Below are positions 15,996 through 23,038 of a stretch of DNA of 37,051 nt, in pieces. The stretch covers positions 1-37,051 of the forward strand of contig PMYE01000164.1 of the NCBI GenBank assembly GCA_003171315.1. The letters run 5' to 3'. The position numbers were made by a program, and so were the translations under genes. Within the stretch, counting starts at the first letter, position 1. Each line of letters begins with the position of its first letter. The notes under the pieces are model-generated. The model made no database searches. It was not told the origin of the DNA and saw nothing but the letters and a program-made list of their open reading frames with translations. Source of the DNA: Acidobacteriaceae bacterium (lineage in GTDB: Bacteria > Acidobacteriota > Terriglobia > Terriglobales > Acidobacteriaceae).

Positions 15996-17327
15996 TTACG
16001 CGCGCATCAGCTTGCGCTGCAACTGCTCCAGCGTTTGGCCCTTGGTCTCAGGGAAGAATAAGGAGACAACAATCAGTTGGACCACCGTGGCTGCGGCGAA
16101 GAAAGCAAACGGCGCGCCCTGGCTGAACTTCGCAGCCAGAATCGGAAACGAGAACAGAACCGTGGTGTTGAGCGCGGAGAGGCTCGCGTTGCCCACGCCC
16201 TGGCCCCTGGCGCGAACCGCGTTGGGAAAGATTTCGCCGATGTAAACGTAAACGACGAGCCCCTGAGAAAGAGCAAAGAAGGCCATGAAGGAGACCAACA
16301 GCGCCAGCAGCGCGGATTGGTGGCTGTAGGAATAGAAGACCCAGGCCACGCCGGAGAGACAAATGGCGGTGCCTATGGCTCCCACAACGAGCAAGCTCTT
16401 GCGACCGAAACGGTCGATCATCGCCATGCCGACCAGGGTGAAGGTGAGATTAGTAACGCCAATGGCGATGGCCTGCAAGTCGCTGGAGAGCTGGCTGAAG
16501 CCGGCGGCGGTAAAGATAGTGTGCACGTAGCTGACGATGGCATTGATGCCGCTCAACTGATTGAAGGCGCCGATGGCGATGGCCAGGAATAGCGGATACC
16601 GATACTTCCACTGGAAGACCGGCTCGTGGACAGTGGCATGCTCGGCCTGGAGGGCTGCCTGAATGTCGGCCAGCTCGGTCTTTGGATCAGGAGCGCCCAC
16701 GAGGGCGAGCACCTGAAGGGCTTCGTCGGTGCGGCCGCGCGAAACTAACCAGCGCGGTGAATGGGGAATGCCGAAGAGAAGGATAAGGAAGATGAGTGTC
16801 GGCGCCGCAGTGACGCTCAGCATCACGTGCCACTCCAGCGCGCCCAGATTAGCCGAGCGGACAAGGTAGTTGGAGATGAAGCAGACACATTGGCCAACGA
16901 CCAAGTTGACTTGGAACAAACCCACGAGGCGCCCGCGCCACTGCGCTGGAGACAGTTCGGTGATGTAGACCGGACCTAGCACGCTGCACGCGCCAATGGC
17001 CATGCCGCCGACAAAACGGGCGGCGACCAGCATGGGCCAGTTGATGGAGCAAGCGGCAGCCAGCAAAGCGCACAAATAGATGGCCGCGGCCAGACACAGC
17101 GCGGCGCGCCTGCCCAGTCTTTGCCCAAGAACCCCGGCGCAAAAGCAGCCCAGTATGTTGCCGACCGGAGAGGCCGCCACCGTGAGACCGACGCTTGTCG
17201 GGCTGAGGCGATAGAGCCTCGTCACAGAATCGATGATTCCGGAAATGACGACAACATCGAATCCGTAGAGCAGGCCGCCGAGGGCGCTTGTTAGAGTGGC
17301 TTTAATCAGCCTGGAGTTGGGTCGCAT
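15996..17327 (-). CDS. MFS sugar porter (SP family, XylE/GalP-like)
   Basis: A 443-residue, twelve-helix inner-membrane sugar transporter of the major facilitator superfamily. Signature motifs are GGLLYGFDVVVISG in helix 1, GRRAAL after helix 2, RFVGGMAIGACSVLGPVYI with ELSPAQWRGRLVG, PHSPRWLVSRGR, FNQLSGINAIVSY in helix 7, DRFGRKSLLV, and the terminal FPETKGQTLEQLQRKL. ATG 17327 is preferred over TTG 17351. Relatives import monosaccharides such as xylose or galactose by proton symport, which fits the surrounding glycosidases; the actual sugar is not readable. The methyltransferase gene lies about 250 bp upstream on the same strand. The 3' end abuts the GH39 pseudogene, marking a rearrangement junction. 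Confidence 0.93.
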   Translation of the reverse strand: MRPNSRLIKATLTSALGGLLYGFDVVVISGIIDSVTRLYRLSPTSVGLTVAASPVGNILGCFCAGVLGQRLGRRAALCLAAAIYLCALLAAACSINWPMLVAARFVGGMAIGACSVLGPVYITELSPAQWRGRLVGLFQVNLVVGQCVCFISNYLVRSANLGALEWHVMLSVTAAPTLIFLILLFGIPHSPRWLVSRGRTDEALQVLALVGAPDPKTELADIQAALQAEHATVHEPVFQWKYRYPLFLAIAIGAFNQLSGINAIVSYVHTIFTAAGFSQLSSDLQAIAIGVTNLTFTLVGMAMIDRFGRKSLLVVGAIGTAICLSGVAWVFYSYSHQSALLALLVSFMAFFALSQGLVVYVYIGEIFPNAVRARGQGVGNASLSALNTTVLFSFPILAAKFSQGAPFAFFAAATVVQLIVVSLFFPETKGQTLEQLQRKLMRA

Positions 17328-17574
17328 CGTTCCCGGTCCTTCAATTCTCAAAAAATGCTACAGAGTGCCGTTGCAGGAGACAAATCCTCCGAGGTCAGTT
17401 CCAACGTGGCTTTGGGGCGTCCTAGATAGGGTCCAAGCTATCCCAATCCGGCCACTATGGCAAGTTATTTATGGACTAGACGCACCTAACATGAACCGAG
17501 CGTGAGGGAACCCCGAGACTCAGACAGCAACGCACTACAAGACGGTAATCAATTCAACCGAAGTACATCCTGCT

Positions 17575-18612
17575 TCACGCGCATTCCTCCCAGCTTCCGA
17601 ACTCTCTCGCGGCGTCGGTCATCGCCTGAACATTTTCAGGCGGTGTCGTGGACATGACCAGACATCCGGGGCAAAGCACGAATCGCGCATGGCGCAGCTT
17701 GGCGGATTCGATTACCTCACGGCACTTTTCCCTGACGAAGCTGGGGGTGCCGGAATAGAGAACCGACGAAGGATCGATATTGCCAAAGACGCAGCAGCGG
17801 CCGGCAATAATTCCAAACGAGCGATCCATGTCATTGTGATGATCGAGTTCTAACACCTCCGAACCAGTGGATACCATATCTTCAATGATATGGTTTGAAC
17901 GGCCGCAAATATGAAGCGACAGAAGGCCCCCGCCGAGTTGTTCTTTATACCGCCGCTCGAAAGGTTGTGAAAATCGGCGGTACATGGCTGGTGAAATCAG
18001 CGATTCGCCCGATAGGCCATCTCCGATGGATGTGATATCTGCTCCCGCGGCAAGTTGAGCTTTTGCAAAAGCCACACCGGCAGTCCGGCAGATATCCAAT
18101 CCGGCAAAGATGTCCTCTTCAGGTTGCTCAATAAGGTCCATCATCAACATCTGCGGATCTCGCAGGAGGCCGAGCAAACCAAATGGACCTTGGTCAGCCC
18201 GCCCCATGATGGCAAAATCATCTCCTACAATGCGCCGCAGAATGCTTGTCGTTTCCAGCCACAAAGGCAAGCGTCCATCCCGCTGCGGATCGGGGATTTT
18301 AAGGTGAACGGCTTCCTGAATGGATTGAAGCGGCGACTTGACAACCCGCGCGGGCTCGTCCCCCGGGAATGTGATCGTTGCCCCCATTGCCTCGGCTAGT
18401 GTGCAGGTATCAAAGTCTATGATGATACAGTCGTACCCAAAGTCATGCGCAGTGTCCGCCAGAGCCTGTGCGGCCTTTTCGGGATGATAGGCAAACTCCT
18501 TCATGCTCATCCCAACATGCCTGGCTGCAAAGGCGAAGTTATGCTGTGCCACTGGAACCCGGTCGTGCGGCAATCCGTTAATCGCAGCAAGCGTTCGTTC
18601 TCGAGAATTCAT
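17575..18612 (-). CDS. Uroporphyrinogen decarboxylase-family (MtbA/MtaA-like) protein
   Basis: A 345-residue TIM-barrel protein of the URO-D superfamily. The N-terminus MNSRERTLAAINGLPHDRVPV is typical. Unlike true HemE it carries a zinc-site pattern seen in corrinoid:thiol methyltransferases: LSLHICGRSN (His234, Cys236) and FVLCPGC (Cys314, Cys317). It is therefore more likely a methyltransferase or related enzyme than a heme-synthesis enzyme. No corrinoid protein gene is adjacent, so its partner is unknown. ATG 18612 has GGGAGA a few bases upstream. It shares strand with the sugar porter. The space upstream, 18613-18825, contains only the tRNA-like scrap described separately. Confidence 0.87.
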   Translation of the reverse strand: MNSRERTLAAINGLPHDRVPVAQHNFAFAARHVGMSMKEFAYHPEKAAQALADTAHDFGYDCIIIDFDTCTLAEAMGATITFPGDEPARVVKSPLQSIQEAVHLKIPDPQRDGRLPLWLETTSILRRIVGDDFAIMGRADQGPFGLLGLLRDPQMLMMDLIEQPEEDIFAGLDICRTAGVAFAKAQLAAGADITSIGDGLSGESLISPAMYRRFSQPFERRYKEQLGGGLLSLHICGRSNHIIEDMVSTGSEVLELDHHNDMDRSFGIIAGRCCVFGNIDPSSVLYSGTPSFVREKCREVIESAKLRHARFVLCPGCLVMSTTPPENVQAMTDAAREFGSWEECA

Positions 18613-18757
18613 GGCTCTCCCAGTCGGAAGCTAAAGTGCAATTTTGATTCAACATGCATCATACATCCAAAACCAGAATAAACGCCCGCCAAAAAGCTTG
18701 CGAATTCCGATGTCATCCACTGACCAGCATATTGTTGAAAAAACGTTTGGTTGATGA

Positions 18758-18780
18758 TTCGAGTCCTACCGCGTCCACCA
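18758..18780 (+). other. tRNA 3'-end-like sequence (possible attachment-site scar)
   Basis: The sequence reads like the end of a tRNA: T-loop TTCGAGT, T-stem strand CCTAC, acceptor strand CGCGTCC, discriminator A and CCA. The bases before it do not pair as a T-stem and no tRNA body is present. Such scraps are left where integrative elements recombine at tRNA 3' ends. It lies 36 bp outside the IS target duplication. No second copy was noticed in the window. Confidence 0.4.
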
Positions 18781-18816
18781 TAAACACTCGGGAATTAAGA
18801 TGCGTCGGCCCTGGAG

Positions 18817-18825
18817 CACGCGCTC
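18817..18825. repeat. Target site duplication, left copy
   Basis: CACGCGCTC directly flanks the left end of the IS1-like element and is repeated exactly at 21101-21109. Nine bases is the usual size for IS1-type insertion. Confidence 0.9.
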
Positions 18826-18842
18826 GGTAGTGTCCTAATTTG
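18826..18842 (+). repeat. IS1-like terminal inverted repeat, left
   Basis: GGTAGTGTCCTAATTTG, exactly matched in reverse complement at the other end. It begins with the GGTxxTG pattern of IS1-family ends. Confidence 0.92.
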
Positions 18843-18848
18843 ATTCGC

Positions 18849-19037
18849 TTACCCGGCTAATGTGGCAAGCAACGTGCTACGAATCCATTCTGAGGCCGTC
18901 TTATCACTGGCCTTAGCTGCGTTTTCAATCGCTGTTCGTTCCTCTGGCGTGATGCGAACGCGGAGCATGACAGCCTTGGCGTTCCCATTTGGAAGCGGTG
19001 GGCGGCCGGGTTTCTTAGGCTTCGGCTGCTTCGGCAT
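18849..19037 (-). CDS. Small ribbon-helix-helix-like protein
   Basis: A 62-residue basic protein with a proline/lysine-rich start (PKQPKPKKPGRPPLPNG), then a strand (AVMLRVRITPEE) and two helices (RTAIENAAKASDKTASEWIR). This is the layout of MetJ/Arc/CopG-type DNA-binding proteins and the small regulators of mobile elements. ATG 19037 has GGGAG eight bases upstream, inside the preceding gene, which it overlaps by 23 bases. It is the third gene of the transposase operon and ends seven bases inside the left terminal repeat. An autoregulatory or accessory role is inferred from position. Confidence 0.7.
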   Translation of the reverse strand: MPKQPKPKKPGRPPLPNGNAKAVMLRVRITPEERTAIENAAKASDKTASEWIRSTLLATLAG

Positions 19038-19326
19038 CTCGGTACTCCCGTATGATGGCTGCTCTCACGGCTGTTTCTGGAGAATTGACCGGCCCTAAGT
19101 GGAGCACGGTCACATGACGCTTAGGGTTGGCCGGATCGTCTGTTTCGTGAGTCCACGCATAGACCGTGCCTGCCGTCTTGTGCTCCACCAATTCAAAGAC
19201 TTCTACCACTCCGCTCCAGACCGTCTTGCCGTCAAACTTTTCTGTCACCGGCACACTCCGCAAGTGACGGGATTCGGCCCCGTGCAGCTTGCGGATCACG
19301 TCTTGCAATTCCTCGATATAGGTCAC
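19015..19326 (-). CDS. Conserved-looking passenger protein of unknown function in IS operon
   Basis: A 103-residue acidic protein beginning MTYIEELQDVIRKLHG. I place the start at GTG 19326 because it overlaps the transposase stop as GTGA, a normal translational-coupling arrangement; the frame is open further upstream only as a shadow of the transposase. It has a helical start, then strands (KTVWSGVVEVFELVEH, GTVYAWTHE, HVTVLHLGPV) and a final helix (PETAVRAAIIREYRDA). I do not recognise a family. The match of start, overlap and strand with its neighbours indicates a real gene carried by the element. Confidence 0.72.
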   Translation of the reverse strand: MTYIEELQDVIRKLHGAESRHLRSVPVTEKFDGKTVWSGVVEVFELVEHKTAGTVYAWTHETDDPANPKRHVTVLHLGPVNSPETAVRAAIIREYRDAEAAEA

Positions 19327-20144
19327 GCCACAGCCTCCAGCAGGTCTCCTACGCTCCAGAATGAACCCTCGATACCAGCGGCCATTGCCGGAGTGCATCT
19401 CAGAGTGTTGTGCCGTTTGACGAAGTTGTAATAGGCGAAGTGAAGGCCGACAGCAGCCTCGAAATTCTCCCGTTTCTTGCTGAAAGCCAACGTCAGGCGA
19501 GTGAGCCTCCGCATGTGCAGCCGGGTAGTGGCGTTCAACCGTTCAATGTAGCTCGTCGAGATCAGTTCCCACTTTGGCCGACCGGAAACGATGATCTTCT
19601 CTGAGGAAATGACCTCTGGAGGGCTATAACGGCGATTGGGCAGTTCCTCGGAGCCGTACACCTTTACGATCTGGCCGTAATCCGCGTTGCCTGCAAACGT
19701 CTTTTCCATCGCCTGTACATAGGCGCTCAGGCCGTCCGTAGAGATTTGCACCCGGTTACGCATCCGCTTCTCAAGGTCTTTCAGAAACGCCGTTGCAGTC
19801 GTCGCGTTACGGTCGCCAACCTTGAACGCCGGAACGAGTTTGGTATCGGCATCAATGGCGCAGAACGTCCATATGTCACCAAGACTCGGATCGTCAGTAG
19901 GACGGACGCGAACCTCTTTCTTGCCGATGAATCCCCAAATTTCGTCCAGTTCTAGCCGCGTGCAAGGGAGATCGCGCATTTTAGCGTCCATGAGGGTCGT
20001 GCATCCCTGCCCAACCTTTACGCCCAGGCGCATGATCGTGTCGCGGTGAACGCCAGTGATGCGCTCAATAGAGCGAATGCTGGAACCCTCTGCCAATGCG
20101 CCGATTACTGCGATTTGCTTGTCGGTGTTGAGGACGTTTGCCAT
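19323..20144 (-). CDS. IS1-family transposase, single ORF
   Basis: A 273-residue DDE transposase. Residues 1-45 form a helix-turn-helix (KQIAVIGALAEGSSIRSIER, GVHRDTIMRL). The catalytic triad is Asp67 (LELDEIWGFIG), Asp137 (STDGLSAY) and Glu201 (SYIERLNATTR). The block after Glu201 (RRLTRLTLAFSKK...YYNFVKRH) matches the InsB pattern. No frameshift is needed, unlike classical IS1. ATG 20144 is used; seven upstream codons exist in frame but lie over the promoter. The stop overlaps the next gene as GTGA. The -10 box is so close that the message may be leaderless. Confidence 0.93.
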   Translation of the reverse strand: MANVLNTDKQIAVIGALAEGSSIRSIERITGVHRDTIMRLGVKVGQGCTTLMDAKMRDLPCTRLELDEIWGFIGKKEVRVRPTDDPSLGDIWTFCAIDADTKLVPAFKVGDRNATTATAFLKDLEKRMRNRVQISTDGLSAYVQAMEKTFAGNADYGQIVKVYGSEELPNRRYSPPEVISSEKIIVSGRPKWELISTSYIERLNATTRLHMRRLTRLTLAFSKKRENFEAAVGLHFAYYNFVKRHNTLRCTPAMAAGIEGSFWSVGDLLEAVA

Positions 20145-20153
20145 AATGTAATT

Positions 20154-20182
20154 ACTGTACCCCAATAACTATCGGTTGTCAA
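20154..20182 (-). promoter_or_regulatory. Transposase promoter
   Basis: On the minus strand TTGACA (20182-20177) is followed after exactly 17 bases by TACAGT (20159-20154). Transcription would begin about 3-5 bases before ATG 20144, giving an almost leaderless mRNA, which agrees with the lack of a ribosome binding site. Confidence 0.72.
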
Positions 20183-20199
20183 GAGGTTTTTGGGGTACA
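20156..20199. promoter_or_regulatory. Symmetric operator between divergent IS genes
   Basis: TGTACCCC (20156-20163) and GGGGTACA (20192-20199) are perfect inverted repeats; widening to 14 bases keeps 12 matches. Each arm overlaps a -10 box: TACAGT for the transposase on one side and TACAAT (20196-20201) on the passenger side. A protein bound to both arms would shut both promoters. The ribbon-helix-helix protein of the same element is a candidate binder (inference). Confidence 0.55.
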
Positions 20200-20236
20200 A
20201 TTTTTGCTATAGAAACACCGATCCGGCAAACAGACT

Positions 20237-21073
20237 ATGACGATCATGCCAATACAACAGGTGATGACGATGGCGAGCGTGATACTTTCCCAGGGCCAAC
20301 CAAACAAACCGGATATTCCAGCCCTAACCGAGCGTCTTATCCAGTTGACTCGTGCGGTCGATTTTTGGAACCGCTGGATGATCGCTGGACTTGCAGTAGC
20401 GGCTATGGCTGCTCTCTGGCTGGCGCTAACCACAAGGCTTACGATTGTCAGGCAGAAGGAACTCACCCTGAAACAGGGCGAACTCGATGCCGCGAAAGAA
20501 GGACAATTGCAACTCCAGTTGTCGTCAACCGAGACAAGGCGGATTGCACTTGTAAACCGCATCATAGATATTTTCGGTCCAAGACAGTTGACCGCGCAGC
20601 AATCGACGGAGGTCGTGAAAAAGCTGGCCGGACTGAGAGGCATAAAAGTTGATATATACGTATTTAAGCTCGGAAGTCCGTACAATCCCACCGAATTCAG
20701 CGACGACTCGGCACTTGGAATGGCTTTCGTGCGCACCCTCAAAAATGCGGGTCTAGACGCTGAGGGCTGGCTGCTAGATTCCTGCCAGGATTCGGGAGCT
20801 TCTAATCTAGTTGTAGGGATAGTCGGGAACAACCCAGAGGACCTGACGACCGCCAAACGGGTTCTCGACTCGCTCCCAACTGAAATCGGGGTATGGCCTA
20901 AAGTTGAGCCAAATTTCTTTCCTATGACTTGCGCACAGTTCTCGAATCTTGATCCATCCGCGCCAAATAAGCGCACCCATGAAGCGAAGATAAGCATCGC
21001 AATTGGAAGGAAAATTACTCCAATTCTGACGCGCGAGATGTTGGAACCACCCGACGAAGGGAACATACCGTGA
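20237..21073 (+). CDS. Membrane-anchored coiled-coil passenger protein of the IS
   Basis: A 278-residue protein read opposite to the transposase and ending 11 bp before the right terminal repeat. It has one membrane segment at about 45-66 (WMIAGLAVAAMAALWLAL), a coiled-coil-like charged stretch at about 70-100 (RQKELTLKQGELDAAKEG), and an alpha/beta domain from about 115 (RQLTAQQSTEVVKKLAGLRG, then KVDIYVF, ALGMAFVRTLKNAGLDAEGW). I know this general layout from membrane-anchored proteins of unknown function, but I cannot name a family. ATG 20237 is the first start; ATG 20246 is possible. It is cargo with no evident role in transposition. Confidence 0.75.
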   Translation: MTIMPIQQVMTMASVILSQGQPNKPDIPALTERLIQLTRAVDFWNRWMIAGLAVAAMAALWLALTTRLTIVRQKELTLKQGELDAAKEGQLQLQLSSTETRRIALVNRIIDIFGPRQLTAQQSTEVVKKLAGLRGIKVDIYVFKLGSPYNPTEFSDDSALGMAFVRTLKNAGLDAEGWLLDSCQDSGASNLVVGIVGNNPEDLTTAKRVLDSLPTEIGVWPKVEPNFFPMTCAQFSNLDPSAPNKRTHEAKISIAIGRKITPILTREMLEPPDEGNIP

Positions 21074-21083
21074 CTCCGTGCGG

Positions 21084-21100
21084 CAAATTAGGACACTACC
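21084..21100 (-). repeat. IS1-like terminal inverted repeat, right
   Basis: The reverse complement is GGTAGTGTCCTAATTTG, identical to the left end over all 17 bases. The sequences diverge immediately inside. Confidence 0.92.
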
Positions 21101-21109
21101 CACGCGCTC
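21101..21109. repeat. Target site duplication, right copy
   Basis: CACGCGCTC, identical to 18817-18825, immediately outside the right inverted repeat. Confidence 0.9.
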
Positions 21110-21115
21110 AACGCC

Positions 21116-21144
21116 TTGCATTTCTCCCGATTCCGCTATATAAC
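21116..21144 (+). promoter_or_regulatory. Probable promoter of the intact GH39 gene
   Basis: TTGCAT (21116-21121), a 17-base spacer and TATAAC (21139-21144) form a reasonable sigma-70-type promoter about 70 bases upstream of the start codon. It begins only seven bases after the IS target duplication, so the insertion removed or displaced anything that acted further upstream. Confidence 0.5.
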
Positions 21145-21221
21145 CTCAACGTGAGTTGTACAATTAGCCGCCCAGCAGTTTTCATCGTTTCTGTCGTTCG
21201 CGCCGCAAAGGAGCCTTACAG

Positions 21222-22763
21222 ATGAAGAGTTTTTCCGGTTTTTCTCTATTACTCTTGCTGCCTTGCTTAGCTGCATTCGCCCAAAGCCCTGCGCGGGAGG
21301 GTTTCCGCTCCCTGCAGGTGGACGCCGGCAAAGTAATCGGCGAGATACGCTCGTTTCAGGGGTTGAACGGCGCGCCCGAGCCGGTAATGGCGGGACTTCC
21401 CAGTCTCGTACAGCAATACAGGGATCTGCACGTCAGCCAGGTTCGCACCCACGATTTGATGGGTCCCGCGGATATCGATTCGAAGTTCGTATACACGAAC
21501 GAGGAATTGTCCGACCTGATTCCCGATCCCGCGCAGCGCGCCGGGGTGGTGAAGGCGGGCAATGCGAGCATCATCTTCCCCGACATGAGCGCGGACCCCG
21601 AAAAGCCCGAGAGCTACAATTTCGGTCCGAGCGATAAGGCGCTCGCCGCCATTCGAGCCAGCGGCGCAGAAATTTATTATCGCGTGGGACGCAGTTATGG
21701 CGCCGACTTTAGCCCGCCAGCCGATTTCGACAAGTATGCCAACGTGGTGAAGCACGTCGCCATGCATTACAACCAGGGCTGGGCAAACGGGTTCCACTAC
21801 AACATCCGCTACTGGGAGTTCTGGAATGAGCCGGAGGGATTCTGGACTGGAACTCCGGAGCAATTTTATTCTCTGTACGAGAAAACGGCGCGGGCCTTGA
21901 AGTCAACCGATCCTACGCTCAAAGTGGGCGGCAATGGTCAGGAAGATCCTTACGGCGATACACCTTACCGCGAGGGCTTTTTCGATTACTGCGCCGCGCA
22001 CAAGTTGCCGTTGGACTTTTACTCCTGGCACCACTACGCCAGCACCGAAGACCCCTACGATGCGGTTCGGCTCGCCAGGCAGATACGCGGCGTCCTCGAT
22101 GCACACGGGTTTCCCAAAGCGGAGAGCATTCTCTCGGAATGGAATTTAAAGGCCGATTATACGAAAGCCGCAAAGGCCGAACTTGAAAGCGCGCACAACG
22201 CCGCTTACGTCGGCGCGGTTCTGTGTTACGGTCAGGACGCTCCCCTCGATCAAGCGCATTTTTATCGCGGCGACGCGGCCTGGATGGGACTCTTCGATTT
22301 GAAAGGACAGTACTACAAGACTGCTTATACGTTCGAGGCCATGGGAAAGATGCTGGATACGCCGCAGAGACTTGCGGTCAAGGGCACAGATACGTTCGGC
22401 TTCGCTGCGCTTGCGGGCCGCTCCACGGATGGCAAGACCGTACAGATATTCATCGCCAATTACGCGATTCCGGAGAGCATACTTGCGAAGATGCATACTC
22501 CCAGCGTCCAGAAACCCGATTCGCGGGGCCATATATGGCTTCCACACCGCACAGATATCGTTTACCGCGATAACACCGGTTACGATCTCACGGTGAGCAA
22601 TTTACCCTGGGGCAAAAAGGCGTTCAGTCTCAAGCGTTACCGGCTAAGCGCGACCCAGAACTTGGAGCTGGTCGAGAGTAGGTCCGGCAACGGCGGCAGT
22701 GTGAGATTGTCCCATCCGCTGCCCACCGATACCGTCGAGTTGATCGTTCTGGAGCGCAAGTAA
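21222..22763 (+). CDS. Secreted GH39-like glycosidase
   Basis: A 513-residue exported enzyme of clan GH-A, closest to GH39 (beta-xylosidase-type) by pattern. A signal peptide covers residues 1-20 (LLLLLPCLAAFAQ). The barrel contains YWEFWNEPEGFW with acid/base Glu203, and ESILSEWNLK with nucleophile Glu306. A beta-sandwich at the end (NTGYDLTVSNLPW, SLKRYRLS, DTVELIVLERK) is normal for GH39. AAAGGAG lies about eight bases before ATG 21222. A truncated, stop-containing copy lies at 15632-15958, the two being separated by the porter, the methyltransferase and the IS. The 275 bp after the stop, before the convergent gene end at 23039, hold nothing I can assign. Confidence 0.9.
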   Translation: MKSFSGFSLLLLLPCLAAFAQSPAREGFRSLQVDAGKVIGEIRSFQGLNGAPEPVMAGLPSLVQQYRDLHVSQVRTHDLMGPADIDSKFVYTNEELSDLIPDPAQRAGVVKAGNASIIFPDMSADPEKPESYNFGPSDKALAAIRASGAEIYYRVGRSYGADFSPPADFDKYANVVKHVAMHYNQGWANGFHYNIRYWEFWNEPEGFWTGTPEQFYSLYEKTARALKSTDPTLKVGGNGQEDPYGDTPYREGFFDYCAAHKLPLDFYSWHHYASTEDPYDAVRLARQIRGVLDAHGFPKAESILSEWNLKADYTKAAKAELESAHNAAYVGAVLCYGQDAPLDQAHFYRGDAAWMGLFDLKGQYYKTAYTFEAMGKMLDTPQRLAVKGTDTFGFAALAGRSTDGKTVQIFIANYAIPESILAKMHTPSVQKPDSRGHIWLPHRTDIVYRDNTGYDLTVSNLPWGKKAFSLKRYRLSATQNLELVESRSGNGGSVRLSHPLPTDTVELIVLERK

Positions 22764-23038
22764 GTAAGGCGCGCAGCTCGGCGTCCCGGTCCGGCTTTGG
22801 CCATATCGATAGCCCCTCGATCTACTCGCGCAAATCGAGTTCGCTCTTCTTTACGGCACAATGGCGATAGGCATGGCTCGTTATTCCCAAGGGATGCAAG
22901 GCGCCAGCCGAGGTATCCCCGACAACCAAAGTGCCGTCGCGAGCAACAGCGGAATCGTGATCCGGACGATTTATCTCCCTGCCATCACACCGTCAACTAT
23001 TGAGGTACGAATCCAGGAAGCCAGCATGGGCCCACCGG

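Larger units (their letters stand above)
18826..21100. mobile_element. Complete 2275-bp IS1-like element with passenger genes
   Basis: Ends are perfect 17-bp inverted repeats, GGTAGTGTCCTAATTTG at 18826-18842 and its reverse complement at 21084-21100, flanked by identical 9-bp duplications. The left-reading arm carries the IS1-family transposase and two small overlapping genes. The right-reading arm carries a membrane-anchored passenger gene. A shared promoter/operator lies between them. Classical IS1 is about 770 bp with a frameshifted insA-insB; this element is three times longer with a single-ORF transposase, as in the ISMhu11-like branch. All genes look intact and the duplication is perfect, so the insertion is probably recent. 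It landed just upstream of the intact GH39 gene's promoter. Confidence 0.93.
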
